The position numbers and the translations under genes are program-made. Below, one piece after another: positions 45,122-57,905 of a stretch of 64,000 bases of DNA (position 1 is the first letter of the stretch; each line of letters begins with the position of its first letter). The notes beneath the pieces are model-generated. The model ran no database searches and was not told where the DNA came from. It saw nothing but the letters and a program-made list of their open reading frames with translations. Origin of the DNA: Bidens hawaiensis (lineage: Eukaryota; Streptophyta; Magnoliopsida; Asterales; Asteraceae); NCBI GenBank assembly GCA_021521415.1, contig JAIQDT010001102.1, forward strand, positions 1 through 64,000. The letters run 5' to 3'.

Positions 45122-48020
45122 ATGCAATCACTCAATACCTCAGTTTCTCTCTGTAGAACTCTCTCTCTCTTAAAACCGGTTTCAATATTATCATCTCCGT
45201 CACGTTCGGTTATTATTATTATTCCGCCTTCATATTATTCCAATTCAAATTCCAGTTCCAATCTATCGTTAATATCTGTTCGTAACCGTAAGCGGTTAAC
45301 GAGTGTGCAATTGTGTAGTTCGGTTAATTCGATTAATTCGGTTGGAGAGGAATTGGAGTCGGATTATGAAGAAGATGTTGATGGAGAGGAAGAGGAAGAG
45401 TTGGATGTTGATGAGCTGGAATTGGAGGCCGAGAAGGCGGTTCGGGAGTACGCGGCTTCGTTATCCAAGGAGTTGAGGATTGGTGAGTGGTTTTTGTTGT
45501 GGAATTGTAGTTTAATTTAGGTTAATTGTAGTTTAATTTAGGTTAATTGTAGTTGTTCATGTTCGTTTCGTTAAGCTTTTATAAGGCAAACGAACGCTTT
45601 TGGAATACTTAACTGAATGGATTTGTTGCTCGTGTTTGTTTATTAAGGAAATGAACTTGTTTGTGAACGGTTCATGAACACAAACGAACGAATATAAATG
45701 ACTGTAAACAATGTTTCATTCATATGTTTAGTTTATATATAGCATAATACTCATTTATATGGAATTGGAGGTGGAGAAGGTGGTTCATGAGTAGTCGGTT
45801 TCGTTATCGAAGGAGTTGAGGATTGGTGAGTGGTTTTGTTGGTTAATTGTGTTTTCTATGGTTTAAGTAAGGTGTTTTGAGTTTAATTTAGGTTGATCGT
45901 AGTTCAGAAGGTGAAATTTAATATCTGTAGGTTACTTAATCCATTACAATTTACACAATGACTAATTAGTAGTACTGTCATTTTATACATTTATATTTCG
46001 TATCTGTTAAATTGATTAGCCGTTGACTGAAATTAATCGTAACAGAACAAAACCGACGGTTATGGTCAAGTGAATATGGTTAACTGACCATTCGGTTATG
46101 GTTAATGTGTCTCTGATAACTGACGTTAACCGAAACTGAACAGAACTTCTTATGTTTATGTTTTTTTTCAAATTTTATACCTTTATTTCCATCTTTTATA
46201 CCTCTATTTCCAGCTTCAAATATTTAAATCTCTGCTGCAACTGTCTATAACATAAGCTTGCAACCGGCATATTTTCAGCTTCGATGTTTTATATTGAGCT
46301 TGGAATACCGTAACCGAACCATTTTCAACTAGAAAGGAAAAAAATACATTGGACAATTAACCGAACTTATCCGAAACCAATTACCAACCCATAACCAACA
46401 GCTAACCCGCCATTCGGTTATGGTTATGGTTAAGCAGTCTTCCATAACTGAATATTGGTTAGGGTAATGATTAAGCCTTCATAACTGGTAGGACTGACTT
46501 TGCAAACCCGAATCATATGTGACAATTGAGAAGTACTGGAACTTGTAGTAAACTAAAGCTTATATGAAAAATTTGTGACAGTTTGACCTGTTTCTTACTT
46601 GGAACCTGTGGAATGGTTGTTAAACTTAACTTGCTAGATTAATTAAGGTTTAAAAATTTGTTGCCAATTTCTCATGTTCCAGAAGAGGAGCCAGCTGGAG
46701 AAAAAGAAACACGTGGAAGAAGGCAGAAGCGAGAAAGTATCAAACCCGTTAATGTCAGTAAGCCTTATCCTCTGTGACCATTCTGTTAATTGATAAAATT
46801 GTATATACCATGTCTTCAATTTTGTTTGTAATATGGTGAAGAATGTCTAAACTGAATTGTTGATTCATCTGCAAGCTGATATAAGACATTACTTCAAGTT
46901 ATGAACCAATATTCTCACCTAGCTTAAATATTAAAACTTTAGGTTATATTCTACCCTAAAATGAAACATTATTAGTTTTGAGTGTAACTATTAACTTTTT
47001 ACTGTAATCTTGTTCGACTGAATGCAGGTACCTGATCATCTTCTTCCAAAGGTTTCGATTGTTGGAAGGCCAAATGTTGGCAAATCAGCATTATTTAACC
47101 GCCTTGTTGGGGTATAAATTTCAACAAGCGCCTATTATTTGATGATTATTACTATTTTCTTTCATATATCTCTAACTATGCATCTGTGTCAGGGAAACCG
47201 AGCCATTGTAGTTGATGAACCTGGAGTTACAAGGGACCGTTTGTATGGTAGAGCCTTTTGGGGAGCAATGGAGTTTATGGTAATCGATACAGGAGGCGTC
47301 ATTACAGTTTCAAAATCAACAACTGATGTTATGGAACAACAGTTATCTGTCTCAACCACCATTGGTATGGAAGGTATTTCACTTGCTTCTAGAGAAGCTG
47401 CTGTTGCTAGAATGCCATCAATGATTGAGAAACAAGCAACTGTGGCAGTTGAAGAATCGTCAGTCATCATATTTGTAGTTGATGGCCAGGTCTGGTTCAT
47501 AAAGTAGCATCATTTCATATTTTCATTCTAGTGGAAGCTTTCCTTATTATGTTAGTTAGGTTATGCATACTAAATATTACGGTTATAACACTCATTACAG
47601 TAAATCACAGTTCTTTATCTCAAACCCTTTTTTGTTAATAAAATAGCACTTTTTGCAAGTCTTTGTTATTGCTTGTTTGCGTTAAGTTCTACTTGTTGTG
47701 TGGGCCCTACATGACTAACTCTGAACAGGCAGGTTTGAATGCAGCTGATGTGGAAATAGGTGATTGGCTTCGGAAGAACTATTCACATAAATCCATCATA
47801 CTAGCTGTTAATAAGTGTGAGTCTCCACGTAAAGGAATCATGCAAGCATCAGAATTTTGGTCTCTCGGGTAATCTCAAGATCTTAGTTTTAGACTCTATA
47901 ATCTTATTGATTAGGCTATGTTTAGTGGAGGGGCTACAAAATTAGGCGTTTTGTGCCATGTGGCGTCCATTCAGCAAAGAGAGGGTTTTTGTTTTAGAGG
48001 TGTAACGGTGTTGTAGCCCA

Positions 48021-48063
<43 letters not shown>

Positions 48064-50771
48064 TACATACATATCACACACACACACATAATAATATAAT
48101 AATATTATTTCCAAACAAACAAGCTGGCGACAAAAACTAGTCGCCCAGCCCTTTGTCGCCTCCGGGGCGGTGTTCTCGCTCCTAGTCGCCCCTTGTCGCC
48201 CAAATTTGTAGCCCACTACACATGGCCTTATAGTCATCTTTTGTTAAACTATTCTTTATGGAATAATTAGGTTTTCACCGCTTCCCATATCTGCTGTTTC
48301 TGGAACTGGAACCGGGGAGCTTCTCGATCTTGTCTGTGCAGGTTTGGGGAAAATCGAGGTATCATTTTTCAATGCAAGAACTCGGAAACCACTGGCTTTT
48401 AACATTTGTAATCAGTATGTTGTTTTTTAAATTGTTTGTATATTCAGACAACTATTGATTTGTACACATAGGATGCAGAGGCTCAGAATAGTGAAGAAGG
48501 TTATGTTCCTTCTATCGCGATTGTGGGGCGTCCAAATGTTGGTAAAAGTAGCATACTGAATGCGTTAGTTGGAGAAGACAGAACAATTGTTAGTCCAGTT
48601 AGCGGGACCACACGTGATGCTATCGATACTGAATTTGAAGGACCAGATGGCCAGGTTTGTTTTCCTCTTATATAATAAAAACATGGTCTTTGTGGCTGGT
48701 GGTTATGCGTAAATCATCTAAACTTAAAAAATTGATCGAAGATACGTGTTCTGATTACGGATGAAATCATGTCGGTAACTTTGACCATCTTGACTTTTAT
48801 TGACCAATATATGCTACCTTGTTTTATGAAATTTGACATCTTAACAATTTATTAATATATTGCAGAAATTTCGTCTGATTGATACTGCTGGAATTAGGAA
48901 AAGGGCAGCTGTGGCTTCATCAGGTAGCACAACCGAGGCTTTATCTGTGAACCGAGCATTTCGTGCAGTTCGACGTTCTGATGTGGTGGCTCTTGTTATC
49001 GAGGCCTTGGCCTGCATCACAGAACAGGTAAAAAACAATACGGTTTCTCTGATTTATAAATTTTGAAGAGTTTAATGTAAGAAAAGACATTATGATATTG
49101 TTTGCTTGGTTATTATCGAGGTATATTCATTTGAAAATTTGGCTGTGCGATGGCGTACTTTCCTTTTGTGCATAGGATTACAAGATTGCTGAAAGGATAG
49201 AGAGAGAAGGCAAAGGTTGTCTAATTGTTGTAAACAAGTGGGACACAATACCAAATAAAAACCGACAGACAACATTGCATTATGAGGATGATGTCCGGAC
49301 AAAGCTTCGTATTCTTAATTGGGCGCCGATCGTTTATTCAACCGCGATAGCTGGTAACAGCGTTGACAGGTATGCTTTTTATGTAAACCATATATTTGTG
49401 GCAATTTCATATATACCCTTAGAACTTATATAATATGTGTATCAAATATACCCTTTCAAAATACTTAAAATTACATATTTACCCATTTCATTAAAAGCAA
49501 TATATATCCTAATGCAAGTTTCAAGGGAAGGGTATAAATGTCAAAACTTTTGAAAACAGGTATATTTGATAATGTGATTGTTTGTTCGGTAAAATGATAT
49601 TACATAAGTTTTGAGGGACATATGAGATTGTCCCATTTTTTATTTCACTAATATACTTACAAATCTGAGTGACACATGGCTGAATCTCATTGTATTGTGG
49701 CATACAAGTCGTATGCGAAGGATTCCTTTTTTAAATCACTCATAATTTTCTTTAACTTGCTATTAAACGATTCAAATCATTACGGAATTTTAGAATCATT
49801 GTTGCTGCAAGTGAAGTTGAAAAAGAAAGATCTAGAAGACTTAGTACCGCCACACTGAATCAAGTGGTTCACGAGGCCTTAGCTTTTAAGTCGCCACCTA
49901 GGACACGAGGTGGAAAGCGAGGCCGCCTTTATTACTGCACTCAGGTATTTCTCTTGTGTTTTTACCGTGGTCATTCACTCATTCGTGTTTTCTCTTGTTT
50001 TCGTACTGTGGTCATTCGTAACCTGATTTGATCCCATGCACAGGGTGCTATTAGACCACCTACATTTGTTTTCTTTGTGAATGATGCAAAGCTTTTTCCT
50101 GAAACGTACCGACGATATATGGAGAAACAACTTAGATCCGATGCTGGATTTTCGGGCACGCCAATTCGTTTATTGTGGCGGAGTAGGAGGAAATCAGAGA
50201 AGGATGCCGGTAAGCAAAAATGGTCGTTTATTAGCGTAAAACCTCCCAATTATTTTATTTAAAAAAATAAATTATTATTTGTACAATATTTTTTTTGTAA
50301 TCATATTTTGAAACACTAAATATTTAGAGATAATCACGAATGGTCTTTGTGGTATGCCATATTGCAAGTTTGGTCCCTAACTTTGATAAATTACATCTAT
50401 AGTCCCTAGTAGTTTGAAAGGGTAACATATGTGGTTCCTAAAATGGAAAAACTAACGCCTGTCCGTTTTAGGGACCATACGTATTAAACTTTCAAACTAT
50501 TGGGACCGTAAAGATATTTTTTCAAAGTCAGAGACCAAACTTGCAATATGGGCATACCACAAAGACCATCTGTGTAATTAACTCAAATATTGATTAAAAG
50601 TAGGATAAAATTTGTTTCGGGTCTACCCGACACATACTAAAGCTTACATGTTCTAACTCGTGATTCACAAGCGAAAGAAATGACGTGTTAGCCTCTACCC
50701 ATGTGTTTACAGGACAATCTCCGGCATCAAAGCCAAATCTTACACGTAAGAAGTTGAGTGTAGCTACATGA
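45122..50771 (+). CDS. EngA/Der: Plastid-type Der/EngA double GTPase
   Basis: Essential ribosome-assembly GTPase; in plants the nuclear copy works in the chloroplast on large-subunit and rRNA maturation. Twelve exons: 45122-45482, 46683-46753, 47028-47111, 47193-47489, 47729-47868, 48271-48358, 48472-48654, 48866-49027, 49176-49369, 49794-49944, 50044-50209, 50713-50771. Total 1956 nt, 651 residues, all GT-AG and in frame. Residues 1-70 are rich in Ser/Arg with almost no acids, like a chloroplast transit peptide; an acidic stretch follows (about 80-105). GTPase 1: GRPNVGKS (about 157), DTGG (about 204), NKCE (about 299). GTPase 2: GRPNVGKS (about 366), DTAG (about 414), NKWD (about 482). The C-terminal KH-like domain (about 545-640) ends in a basic tail. 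Introns 1, 5, 9 and 11 carry repeats. Confidence 0.95.
45761..45842 (+). repeat. Decayed copy of the exon 1 end inside EngA intron 1
   Basis: The bases from GGAATTGGAG to GGTGAGTGG repeat 45418-45491, including the last ~64 coding bases of exon 1 and its splice donor. The copy has several substitutions and an in-frame TAG (CATGAGTAG). A GTTTAATTTAGGTT word follows both copies. It is a pseudo-exon; using its donor would bring in a stop. Confidence 0.85.
47914..48227. mobile_element. Harbinger-like MITE in EngA intron 5
   Basis: It is 314 bp, flanked by TTA (47911-47913 and 48228-48230). Left end GGCTATGTTTAGTGGAGGGG; right end CCCACTACACATGGCC. GTAGCCC and GGCGAC words near the ends match the tandem pair at 40857-41392. 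A (TA)n(CA)n microsatellite is at about 48020-48065. Confidence 0.85.
49398..49634. mobile_element. Mutator-like MITE in EngA intron 9
   Basis: The left end GGCAATTTCATATATACCCT and the right end, in reverse complement, GGGACAATCTCATATGTCCCT begin related inverted repeats of about 40 bp, both running into AAAACTTATxTAATA. The target duplication is not clear. Confidence 0.5.
50327..50584. mobile_element. Mutator-like MITE in the last EngA intron
   Basis: Inverted ends of about 60 bp share GGTCTTTGTGGTATGCC, ATATTGCAAGTTTGGTC and ACTTTG. A 9-bp target duplication, AAATATTTA / AAATATTGA (8 of 9 identical), is at 50318-50326 and 50585-50593. It is 258 bp and non-coding. Confidence 0.75.
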
Positions 50772-51517
50772 TCTATTTAATAATGTAAGGTCAGTTATGA
50801 AGTTCGGTTTAACCGGGAGGGTGGTTGGAACTTTAGCGGACAGTTACGGCAACATGAGAGAGAAACCGCAAGCTATCGGGTCACTAGTTTGGACCTTATT
50901 ATTGTAGTAATTAAATTAAAAGTATGTAATAGGTTTGAAATACAACTCTTTTTGTACTGTCAACATCAAATGTATTGAAATGTAATGTTTTATTGTGTCT
51001 CATGTGTGATACACTAATACCACTTACCTGACCTGGAACCGCACTACCCGACTCTTGGGATTAAACCAGGTTTTAGTTTCTTAGAGAAATCGCACCCGAA
51101 GTTGGAACCGAACCAGTTCCACCTCTACTTAGTCAAAACCCAGACCCGACCTGGCCAAAAAACACGTAAACATCCAGCCAAAACTGTCAAAAACCCGACC
51201 ATACCCGAAACCAGTTCCTACCTGACCCGGAACTGGTTACAAAATGTATGGGGTTTAAATTGATGTGTTCAAACACGAGCCAAACAAACCGAAAAATCAA
51301 ATTCGTCCAGATGTACAAACTCAAAGATGAATGGTCAAACACGATTACGACTCATAATTATTCTTATTCGTGTTTGTGTTTTACCAGAGCAACGCACGGG
51401 TCATATTTCCTAGTTTCGTTTTCTTTTAAAACCGAGTTCATTTGACTGAGTACTAATTTCATTTATCATAATAATAATAATATACTTTTATACATTTGAA
51501 AATGATACCAGTTTTTC
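50772..51517. other. Spacer between convergent EngA and HMA5-like genes
   Basis: It holds both 3' UTRs. About 51005-51245 is a CCCGACC/GGAACCGG-rich fragment like the one near 10030-10285. An (AAT)n tract (about 51470-51481) lies just downstream of the ATPase stop. Confidence 0.5.
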
Positions 51518-54500
51518 TTATCTGGAGTACACAAATGGTTTCTTATAAGTCTGCAACAATAATGAAGAACAAACCACACTAACTGAAGAAGCAGCCATGC
51601 AAGCACCAGCCAACCACGGCGGTAGCCTAACTCCGATGAACGGAAACAAAACTCCGGCTGCCACCGGCACTCCAAGCACATTATACCCAAGTGCCCACAC
51701 ATAATTAAGACGAATCCTCGAAATCGTCTTCTTCGACAAATCAATCGCAGTAATCACATCCTCTAAATCACTCTTGATCAGCACCACATCTGCAGCTTCA
51801 ATCGCAACATCTGTTCCTGCACCGATCGCGATTCCAACGTTTGCTGCAACGAGTGCAGGCGAATCGTTGATTCCGTCTCCAACCATCGCAACGATCATCC
51901 CCTTCGCCTGCAATAATGGGTGTTCAACGGATAGAATTTTGAATATTCAAATTATTCGAATTTTGAAATTTGAAGTTGGATTCGATTTGAATTTCGCAAG
52001 TAATTCGAATTCGAATCAATTTAGCTAAAAAAATAATTTATTGACAATAGGCTAAAGCATTAGCGGATTAGATATCGAATGATAGGCACAAATAAAGAAA
52101 ACCGTGTGTTTTACATGTAAAAGATTATTTTTACATGATGTTTTTCAAAGCTTTTACATATAAACACGTCTAGAAGCCGTTTTAATTAAAAATAATAATA
52201 TAAAAAAGTTACAAAAATAGTTTTTTTTTATTATTACTTTTTTTTTTGGCAAAAATGAGTTTATATTTAGAACGTTTTCTACATGTGTTTATATGAAAAA
52301 AAACTCTTAAAAAAATTATGTAAAAGAGAATGTTTCACAATGTTTCACATGTTAAAAAAATCGAATCGAATTCGAACCTTGAAATTCGAATTAAATTCGA
52401 ACCAAATTTCGAGTTTTTCAAGCCCGATTCAAATACTGACAGCCTACCTGCAACTCCTTGATTTTATCCGCTTTCCCTACCGGGTCCGTTTCCGCAAACA
52501 CATTCTCAATGCCAATCCCCGTTGCGACAGCGGTTGCCGTCGACCGGTTATCACCGGTAACCATTATGCTTCTAATGTTCATTGACCGTAAACACGATAC
52601 AACATGTGCAGCCTCTGGTTTCACCGGATCAGTGACTGCAACTGCACCCACGATTATGTCATCAACTGCAACTAGCACGCAGGTTCGAGCCAGTGTTTCG
52701 TTATCTGTGACGTAGTTTTCGGCTTCATGGCTTATAGGGATGTTAAATGTTCTCATTAAACGTTTGTTTCCGATTAAAACCTTTCTGGGACCTACTTCGC
52801 ACCCGACCCCGGCTCCTGGATGGACTTCAAAGTCATGAACCAATGCGCCGGGTTGGGTTTTGTGGTTGGGTAATCTGTTCTTGGCATATTTCATTATAGC
52901 TTTTGCTATTGGGTGTTCACTGTTTGCCTGAAAAGAAACTGATATTGTATAAAATTGGAGATTTTTATGGCATTTATCGAATAAGTAAACGAAATAAATA
53001 TTTAGTGAACCGGTCGGCGAGAAGTTCATTTATGTTTATTTAAATAAATGAACAAACATAAACACATGTCCCGTTTGTGAATGTTCATTTATGTTTCTTA
53101 CATTTAAAATTGTTATTGGAGGTAGAGATGCACAAAACCGATTTTGGGCTCACACCGCATGGGTTTGTATTGAGTCAAACAAAGTCAAAAACCGGTTAAG
53201 CCCAAACCGGATCAGTTTAGAAACTTTTATAAGGGAAAACCTTAGCGGGTTGGAATTGGTTTCAACCCGGATTGAACATTTTATATCTAGCGGTTCTCCC
53301 ATACCGGTTCTAGAACCGGATTCAAAATATATATTCTCAAACTGATCTCAAACAAGCGGGTCGGATAGGATCCAAATCAGTTTCAGGATCGGGTTTGGTT
53401 GCACACCTCTATTGAAGTCCAACCGAAGGTAATAAGACCATTATTTGGATGTTTTTTTTTTAAATTGTGTGTGTTCGTTTAGAATACTAATAATAAATGA
53501 ACAAAAACACACTAATTTTCTTAACAAACAGACATGGACAAGTAAATATGTTCGCTTGTTTGGTTAAAGTCAAACAAACGAGCACGAACAATTCTGCTTT
53601 CGTTTGCATGCCTACAATAAACTCACCTCTACAGCAATTGTAATATTGCAAAACTCCTCCATTGAAATCCTTGAAAACAATACTGCACTTACAACTTCCG
53701 GTTTTCCAACCGTCAACGTTCCCGTTTTATCAAACACCACCGTGTTAACCTACAAAATCCATATATCAATCATTAAATCTACACCAAATTAAGAGTTCAT
53801 AATTTGTAACTATGGAAGTGCATATATAATATATGATATAATACCTTATGTGCCTTTTCTAATGCATTACCACCCTTAATAAGTACACCCTGTGATGCAC
53901 CCTTCCCGGTTGCAACCATGACCGCAGTTGGAGTGGCTAGACCCAAAGCACACGGGCACGCTACAACCAGAACCGATATACCAAACTGTAACGCAAGCTC
54001 AAACTCGTCCATTGCCTTTGGTATCCAACTTTTAGGATACATTCCAAGTACCCCGGGAATGAACCATCCTAACCATGTAATAACAGCAGCCACAACCACC
54101 TGAAATTTAGAATATAATATGTTAAGTTTAACTGCTAACTGTTAAGTGTTAAGTTACCGAATGCTAAGAAGTAATATCTCACTGCAGGTACAAAAATTTT
54201 TGATATTTGATCAGCCAGCTTCTGTACAGGTGCTCTTGCTAGTTGAGCAGCCTCCACTATTTGAACGATTTGTGAGAGTGCAGTTTCTGAACCAACATGA
54301 GTCGCCTTGATCAACAAGCATCCGTTCTCGTTCACCGTGCCACCAATTACCTGTTCGACGCATTTTATTATGGACGGGTCGAGCTGGAATTTGGTTTATC
54401 TCTAATGGGTCAAACAGGTCAAACTCACCCAAAGTGGGATGTGACTGAAACCAAAGTAACCGACTTGTAACTGAAATAACTGACATAACCAAACCGAACT

Positions 54501-57500
54501 GACCCAGCCCAAAACGACGGTTTGGTTTTATGTTTTTTCAAAAACCGAATTTCTAGTTCGATTTTGGTTCTGCATGTACGAAAACCGGAAAAACCTAACC
54601 AAACCCGTATAAACGAACCGACTTTTATAATCAAACCGAACCCATATAATCAAACCGAACCCGTAAAAAACCAATTTTTGTTAGTAAATATATGGTTTTA
54701 TAAACTTTTTTTAATGTTAACTTATAAGAAATTAATATATGGTGTAGCCCAAAAATGTTAGGCGCCAAGATGCGTAATAATCAAGTAAAACATAAATAAA
54801 CAAAAAAGTTTATGGCCCAAGTTTCAGGCGTAAATTCGTTGTTTTGGGCCAAAAAATTTAAATTCAAATGACAAAACCGAAACCAAACCGAGCCATTGTG
54901 GAAACCGAACGATTTCAAAAAACTATAAACTGAATTTCCGGTTTTCAGTTCGGTTTGAATCCAAAACCAACGCATGCACACCCCTAACCCAAAGTGTATA
55001 CTATCTACAAAGTTGATTTGGGCCAAACCAACCCGGCCCGTATTGATCCCAAAAAAACAGTTAACAAACCAAACATACCCGGTCACCAACATTTTTAGCA
55101 ACGGGTGTCGCTTCTCCCGTGATCATACTTTCATTAACGTATCCCTGACCGTTAACCACGACACCATCAACAGGAAACTTTGAGCCCGGAAATATCTTTA
55201 AAATATCATTTCTTTCTATTAACCTTGTGTTAATTTCTGTTTCTGAAACAATGTTTCCTTCATTGTTAACTGTTAATAAACAAGCTGTATCGGGGGCAAG
55301 ATCCATGAGCTTTGCCAATGCATCAGATGTCTTTCCTTTAGCCTTAGATTCCAAATATTTACCTAGAAGAATAAATGATATCAACATTGTACTCGTTTCA
55401 AAGAAATCTTGGCCCTCGAATTTATCTGAAAGTGTTGCTTTTATTACTGTGTATACAGAATAAAAGTATGCAGCATTAGTCCCAAGTGCAACCAGTACAT
55501 CCATGTTAGCAGATCTTCGTTTTAACGTGTGATATGATCCCACATAAAACCTGAACATGAGTTCATAAACTGTTAGGCCTGTAAACTAACTGAGCAAACA
55601 CGAACAGAGTATGTTCATGTTCGCTCATTTAACTTTAACATAAACAAACGCGAACGGGTTTTCTTGTTCTTGTTCGTGTTCGTTTGTGTTTGTTCCTTAA
55701 CAGTACAAACAAACGGTTCGCAACGTAAGCAAACAAACATAATTGAACATAGATGAACGAAAAAAACTGAGCAAGTAGATGTGAACAACAATGCGTCGGG
55801 CCTATAAAATTGTTTATAACTAGACTAAATTGTAATGAGCCTAAAAACTTTAAATGAGCATATTACAAACGTAAACAATCAAACTTAACTAAAGGTAAAC
55901 TGATGAGCATAATTGAATATGAAATAAGCATTTCACGAACATAAATGAATGAACAAGACATGTGTCCATGTCCGTTCTGTTAACTAAATGAACAAAAAAT
56001 TTGTTCATGTTCATTTGTTTATTAAGTAAATGAACTTCCTAGTTAATGTTCGGTTCATTTACACGCCTGCAAACTGTTTATAAGAAAGTTGGTTACTTTT
56101 CCATAAAATCAACAAAACGCTTACCTTCGACCGATTAAGAACTGCACGGGTGTACATAGGATGAATCTTATAACCATGCCAACAGTAAGCATGCTATGAA
56201 TCTTGTAACTTAACCAGTTTCCATAAGGAGGAATCATTGGAAGTACCATAGAGAATATAAAAACCGGAACCGAAAAGAAACAACTCCACAAAAACTGATT
56301 TCTATATATTTTAATCTCGTGGTTTCTCTCTGCATCGCATTGTTTTTCAGGGATGTGTAAACTTGCTTGATAACGATTAGAGTCCGTGCAAGAATCTTGA
56401 ATAAATGACAGTATTGACCTTGGACCGGTCAAATATGGATCATAGCTAACAATCACAATACCTTGTTTTATATCTACTTCAACATTATTCACACCATTTA
56501 GCAACTCTAGAGATTGCATGATTGAACCCATATCTTGTGCAGATATTGGAGATATGACACCTTGTAGTTTTATATGAACTTTATTTGCATCATTCTCGGA
56601 TTGTATAAGATCGGCTCCAAAACCAGCATCAACAACTGCTTTAATAATATGAGTTGTGTTGGTGACATTAGGGTCATAGTTTATTTTTGCTTCTTCAAGT
56701 GCTAAACCAACAACTGCCTTTTTGACGCCTTCAACCTTTAAAAGTGAGCTTTCGATTGATTCAGAGCAACTTGTGCATGTCATGCCCTTGATTTTGAGTC
56801 TGCATACTGCTATGTCTTGTTCTATAAATTCGGTCACTTTGAATCCTGCTGCTTCTATGGTGTCTTTGATTGTTTTTGCCTGAATTACAAATAAGTGTCA
56901 AACATGTTACAAAAGATAGTGTTTGGGAAATGTGATTATTAAGAACCTAACAAGCTAATAATCATAATCGGTTTTACCTAAGGGTGTAAACGTGCCGAGC
57001 CGCTCGTGAGCTACTCGAGATCGGCTTGTTAAAAACTTGCACCGAGCATTGCTTAAACGAAGTTGGGCCCAAGTTAAAGCTTTTAATAAGGCTCAGTTAA
57101 TAAGCGAGCTCCAGCCCGAGCTTCACATATGCCGGCTCACGAGCCTAAACAAGTTTTTTATTTCATATATTTATATAATAACTAGTACTATATATAAATA
57201 TATCATGAAAATAATTGAATAATTATATTAGATTATATATAAAAATTATAATCATAAATATATCTGCAAATAATCATAAAAATATATAAATAAAACAACT
57301 AAATATTTAATAAATAATAAACGATTTAAACCTAAAACAAGCGCAGGCTTGACAAACTATTCACGAGGCTTGGCTCGTTTACACCCCTGGTTTTACCAAA
57401 ATCCAAACACCTAAACTAATAGAACTTGGACCTAAATAACTAGTTGATCAAAATCAACTAGAAACTGATTGAAACACAATCTAAACTGATATTATTAGAC

Positions 57501-57905
57501 CCTTAAATAAACAGATAAACAGAAATCTAATAAATAAATAAATAAATAATAAATATGCAATTTGAAACACAATAATCAAATATTCAGTTTTAGAACACAA
57601 CACTAAACACCTAATTAATAAGAAGGGAGCAATAAACCGTGACTTACACTAACAAGTTCTGATATGTATTTAACTACAGCTTGTCCTTGAACTGGTGACA
57701 CAGCAATGCTCTTGACACCGTTAAGCTTTTGAAGCACGGATTCGATGGAGGTTGAACATGATGCACATTCAACTCCTCCAGTTTTGAAAATAATGGTTGT
57801 AACCTTTTGATCCACATCACCGGTTGATCTAGAACCATTGAAAATAACATCACTAGATTGATGCAGCAATGGCATCTTCATATCTTCCCTTGATTCATTC
57901 CCCAT
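51518..57905 (-). CDS. HMA5-like: P1B-type copper-transporting ATPase, HMA5-like
   Basis: Predicted Cu(I) exporter using ATP; HMA5 relatives detoxify copper and load it into the xylem. Coding exons: 57905-57648, 56879-56125, 55550-55079, 54350-54183, 54099-53845, 53749-53627, 52927-52448, 51907-51518; 2901 nt, 966 residues, all in frame. Metal-binding domain 1 has an unusual GVECASC (C47, C50); domain 2 has GMTCTSC (C121, C124); a third HMA fold (about 187-255) has lost its CxxC. Further on: TGE actuator motif (about 484), CPC in the transport helix (599-601), DKTGT phosphorylation site (D643), SEHP (about 680-683), GDGIND (847-852) and MAASSVS near the end. No key residue is missing. HMA5 rather than RAN1/HMA7 is chosen from overall wording. 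The introns hold several MITEs. Confidence 0.93.
53000..53612. mobile_element. GTTCGTTTA-type MITE with a nested element, HMA5-like intron 6
   Basis: The outer parts (about 53000-53120 and 53440-53612) are rich in GTTCATTTATG and AACAAACGAGC words and end GTTTGCATGCCTA. A second element lies between them (53124-53410; TAGAGATGCACAAAACCG at the left, GGTTGCACACCTCTA at the right). The inner element is the hAT-type family with GGTTTxGGTTC content. Confidence 0.6.
54425..54990. mobile_element. Likely hAT-type MITE in HMA5-like intron 3
   Basis: AACCGAACTGAC and CCGAACGATTT-type words dominate, and the right edge reads GCATGCACACCCCTAAC, like the hAT-type terminal CACCCCTA. The left edge is not fixed. 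No protein is encoded. Confidence 0.4.
55575..56070. mobile_element. hAT-like MITE with AAACTGTT duplication, HMA5-like intron 2
   Basis: The left end is AGGCCTGTAAAC and the right end, in reverse complement, is GCAGGCGTGTAAAT. The 8-bp AAACTGTT lies at 55567-55574 and 56071-56078. It is 496 bp of GTTCGTTT / AAACGAAC words with no transposase. This is the best-bounded copy of the family seen at 3533-4108. Confidence 0.8.
56979..57389. mobile_element. hAT-like MITE with GTTTTACC duplication, HMA5-like intron 1
   Basis: It starts TAAGGGTGTAAACG and ends CGTTTACACCCCTG. The 8-bp GTTTTACC is at 56971-56978 and 57390-57397. It is 411 bp, with GAGCTxxxGCCCGAGCTTCA-like words as in 5448-6935. Confidence 0.88.

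Noticed and set aside
47189..47500. 103-residue minus-strand open frame
   Set aside because: It is antisense to EngA exon 4, which has strong GTPase motifs.
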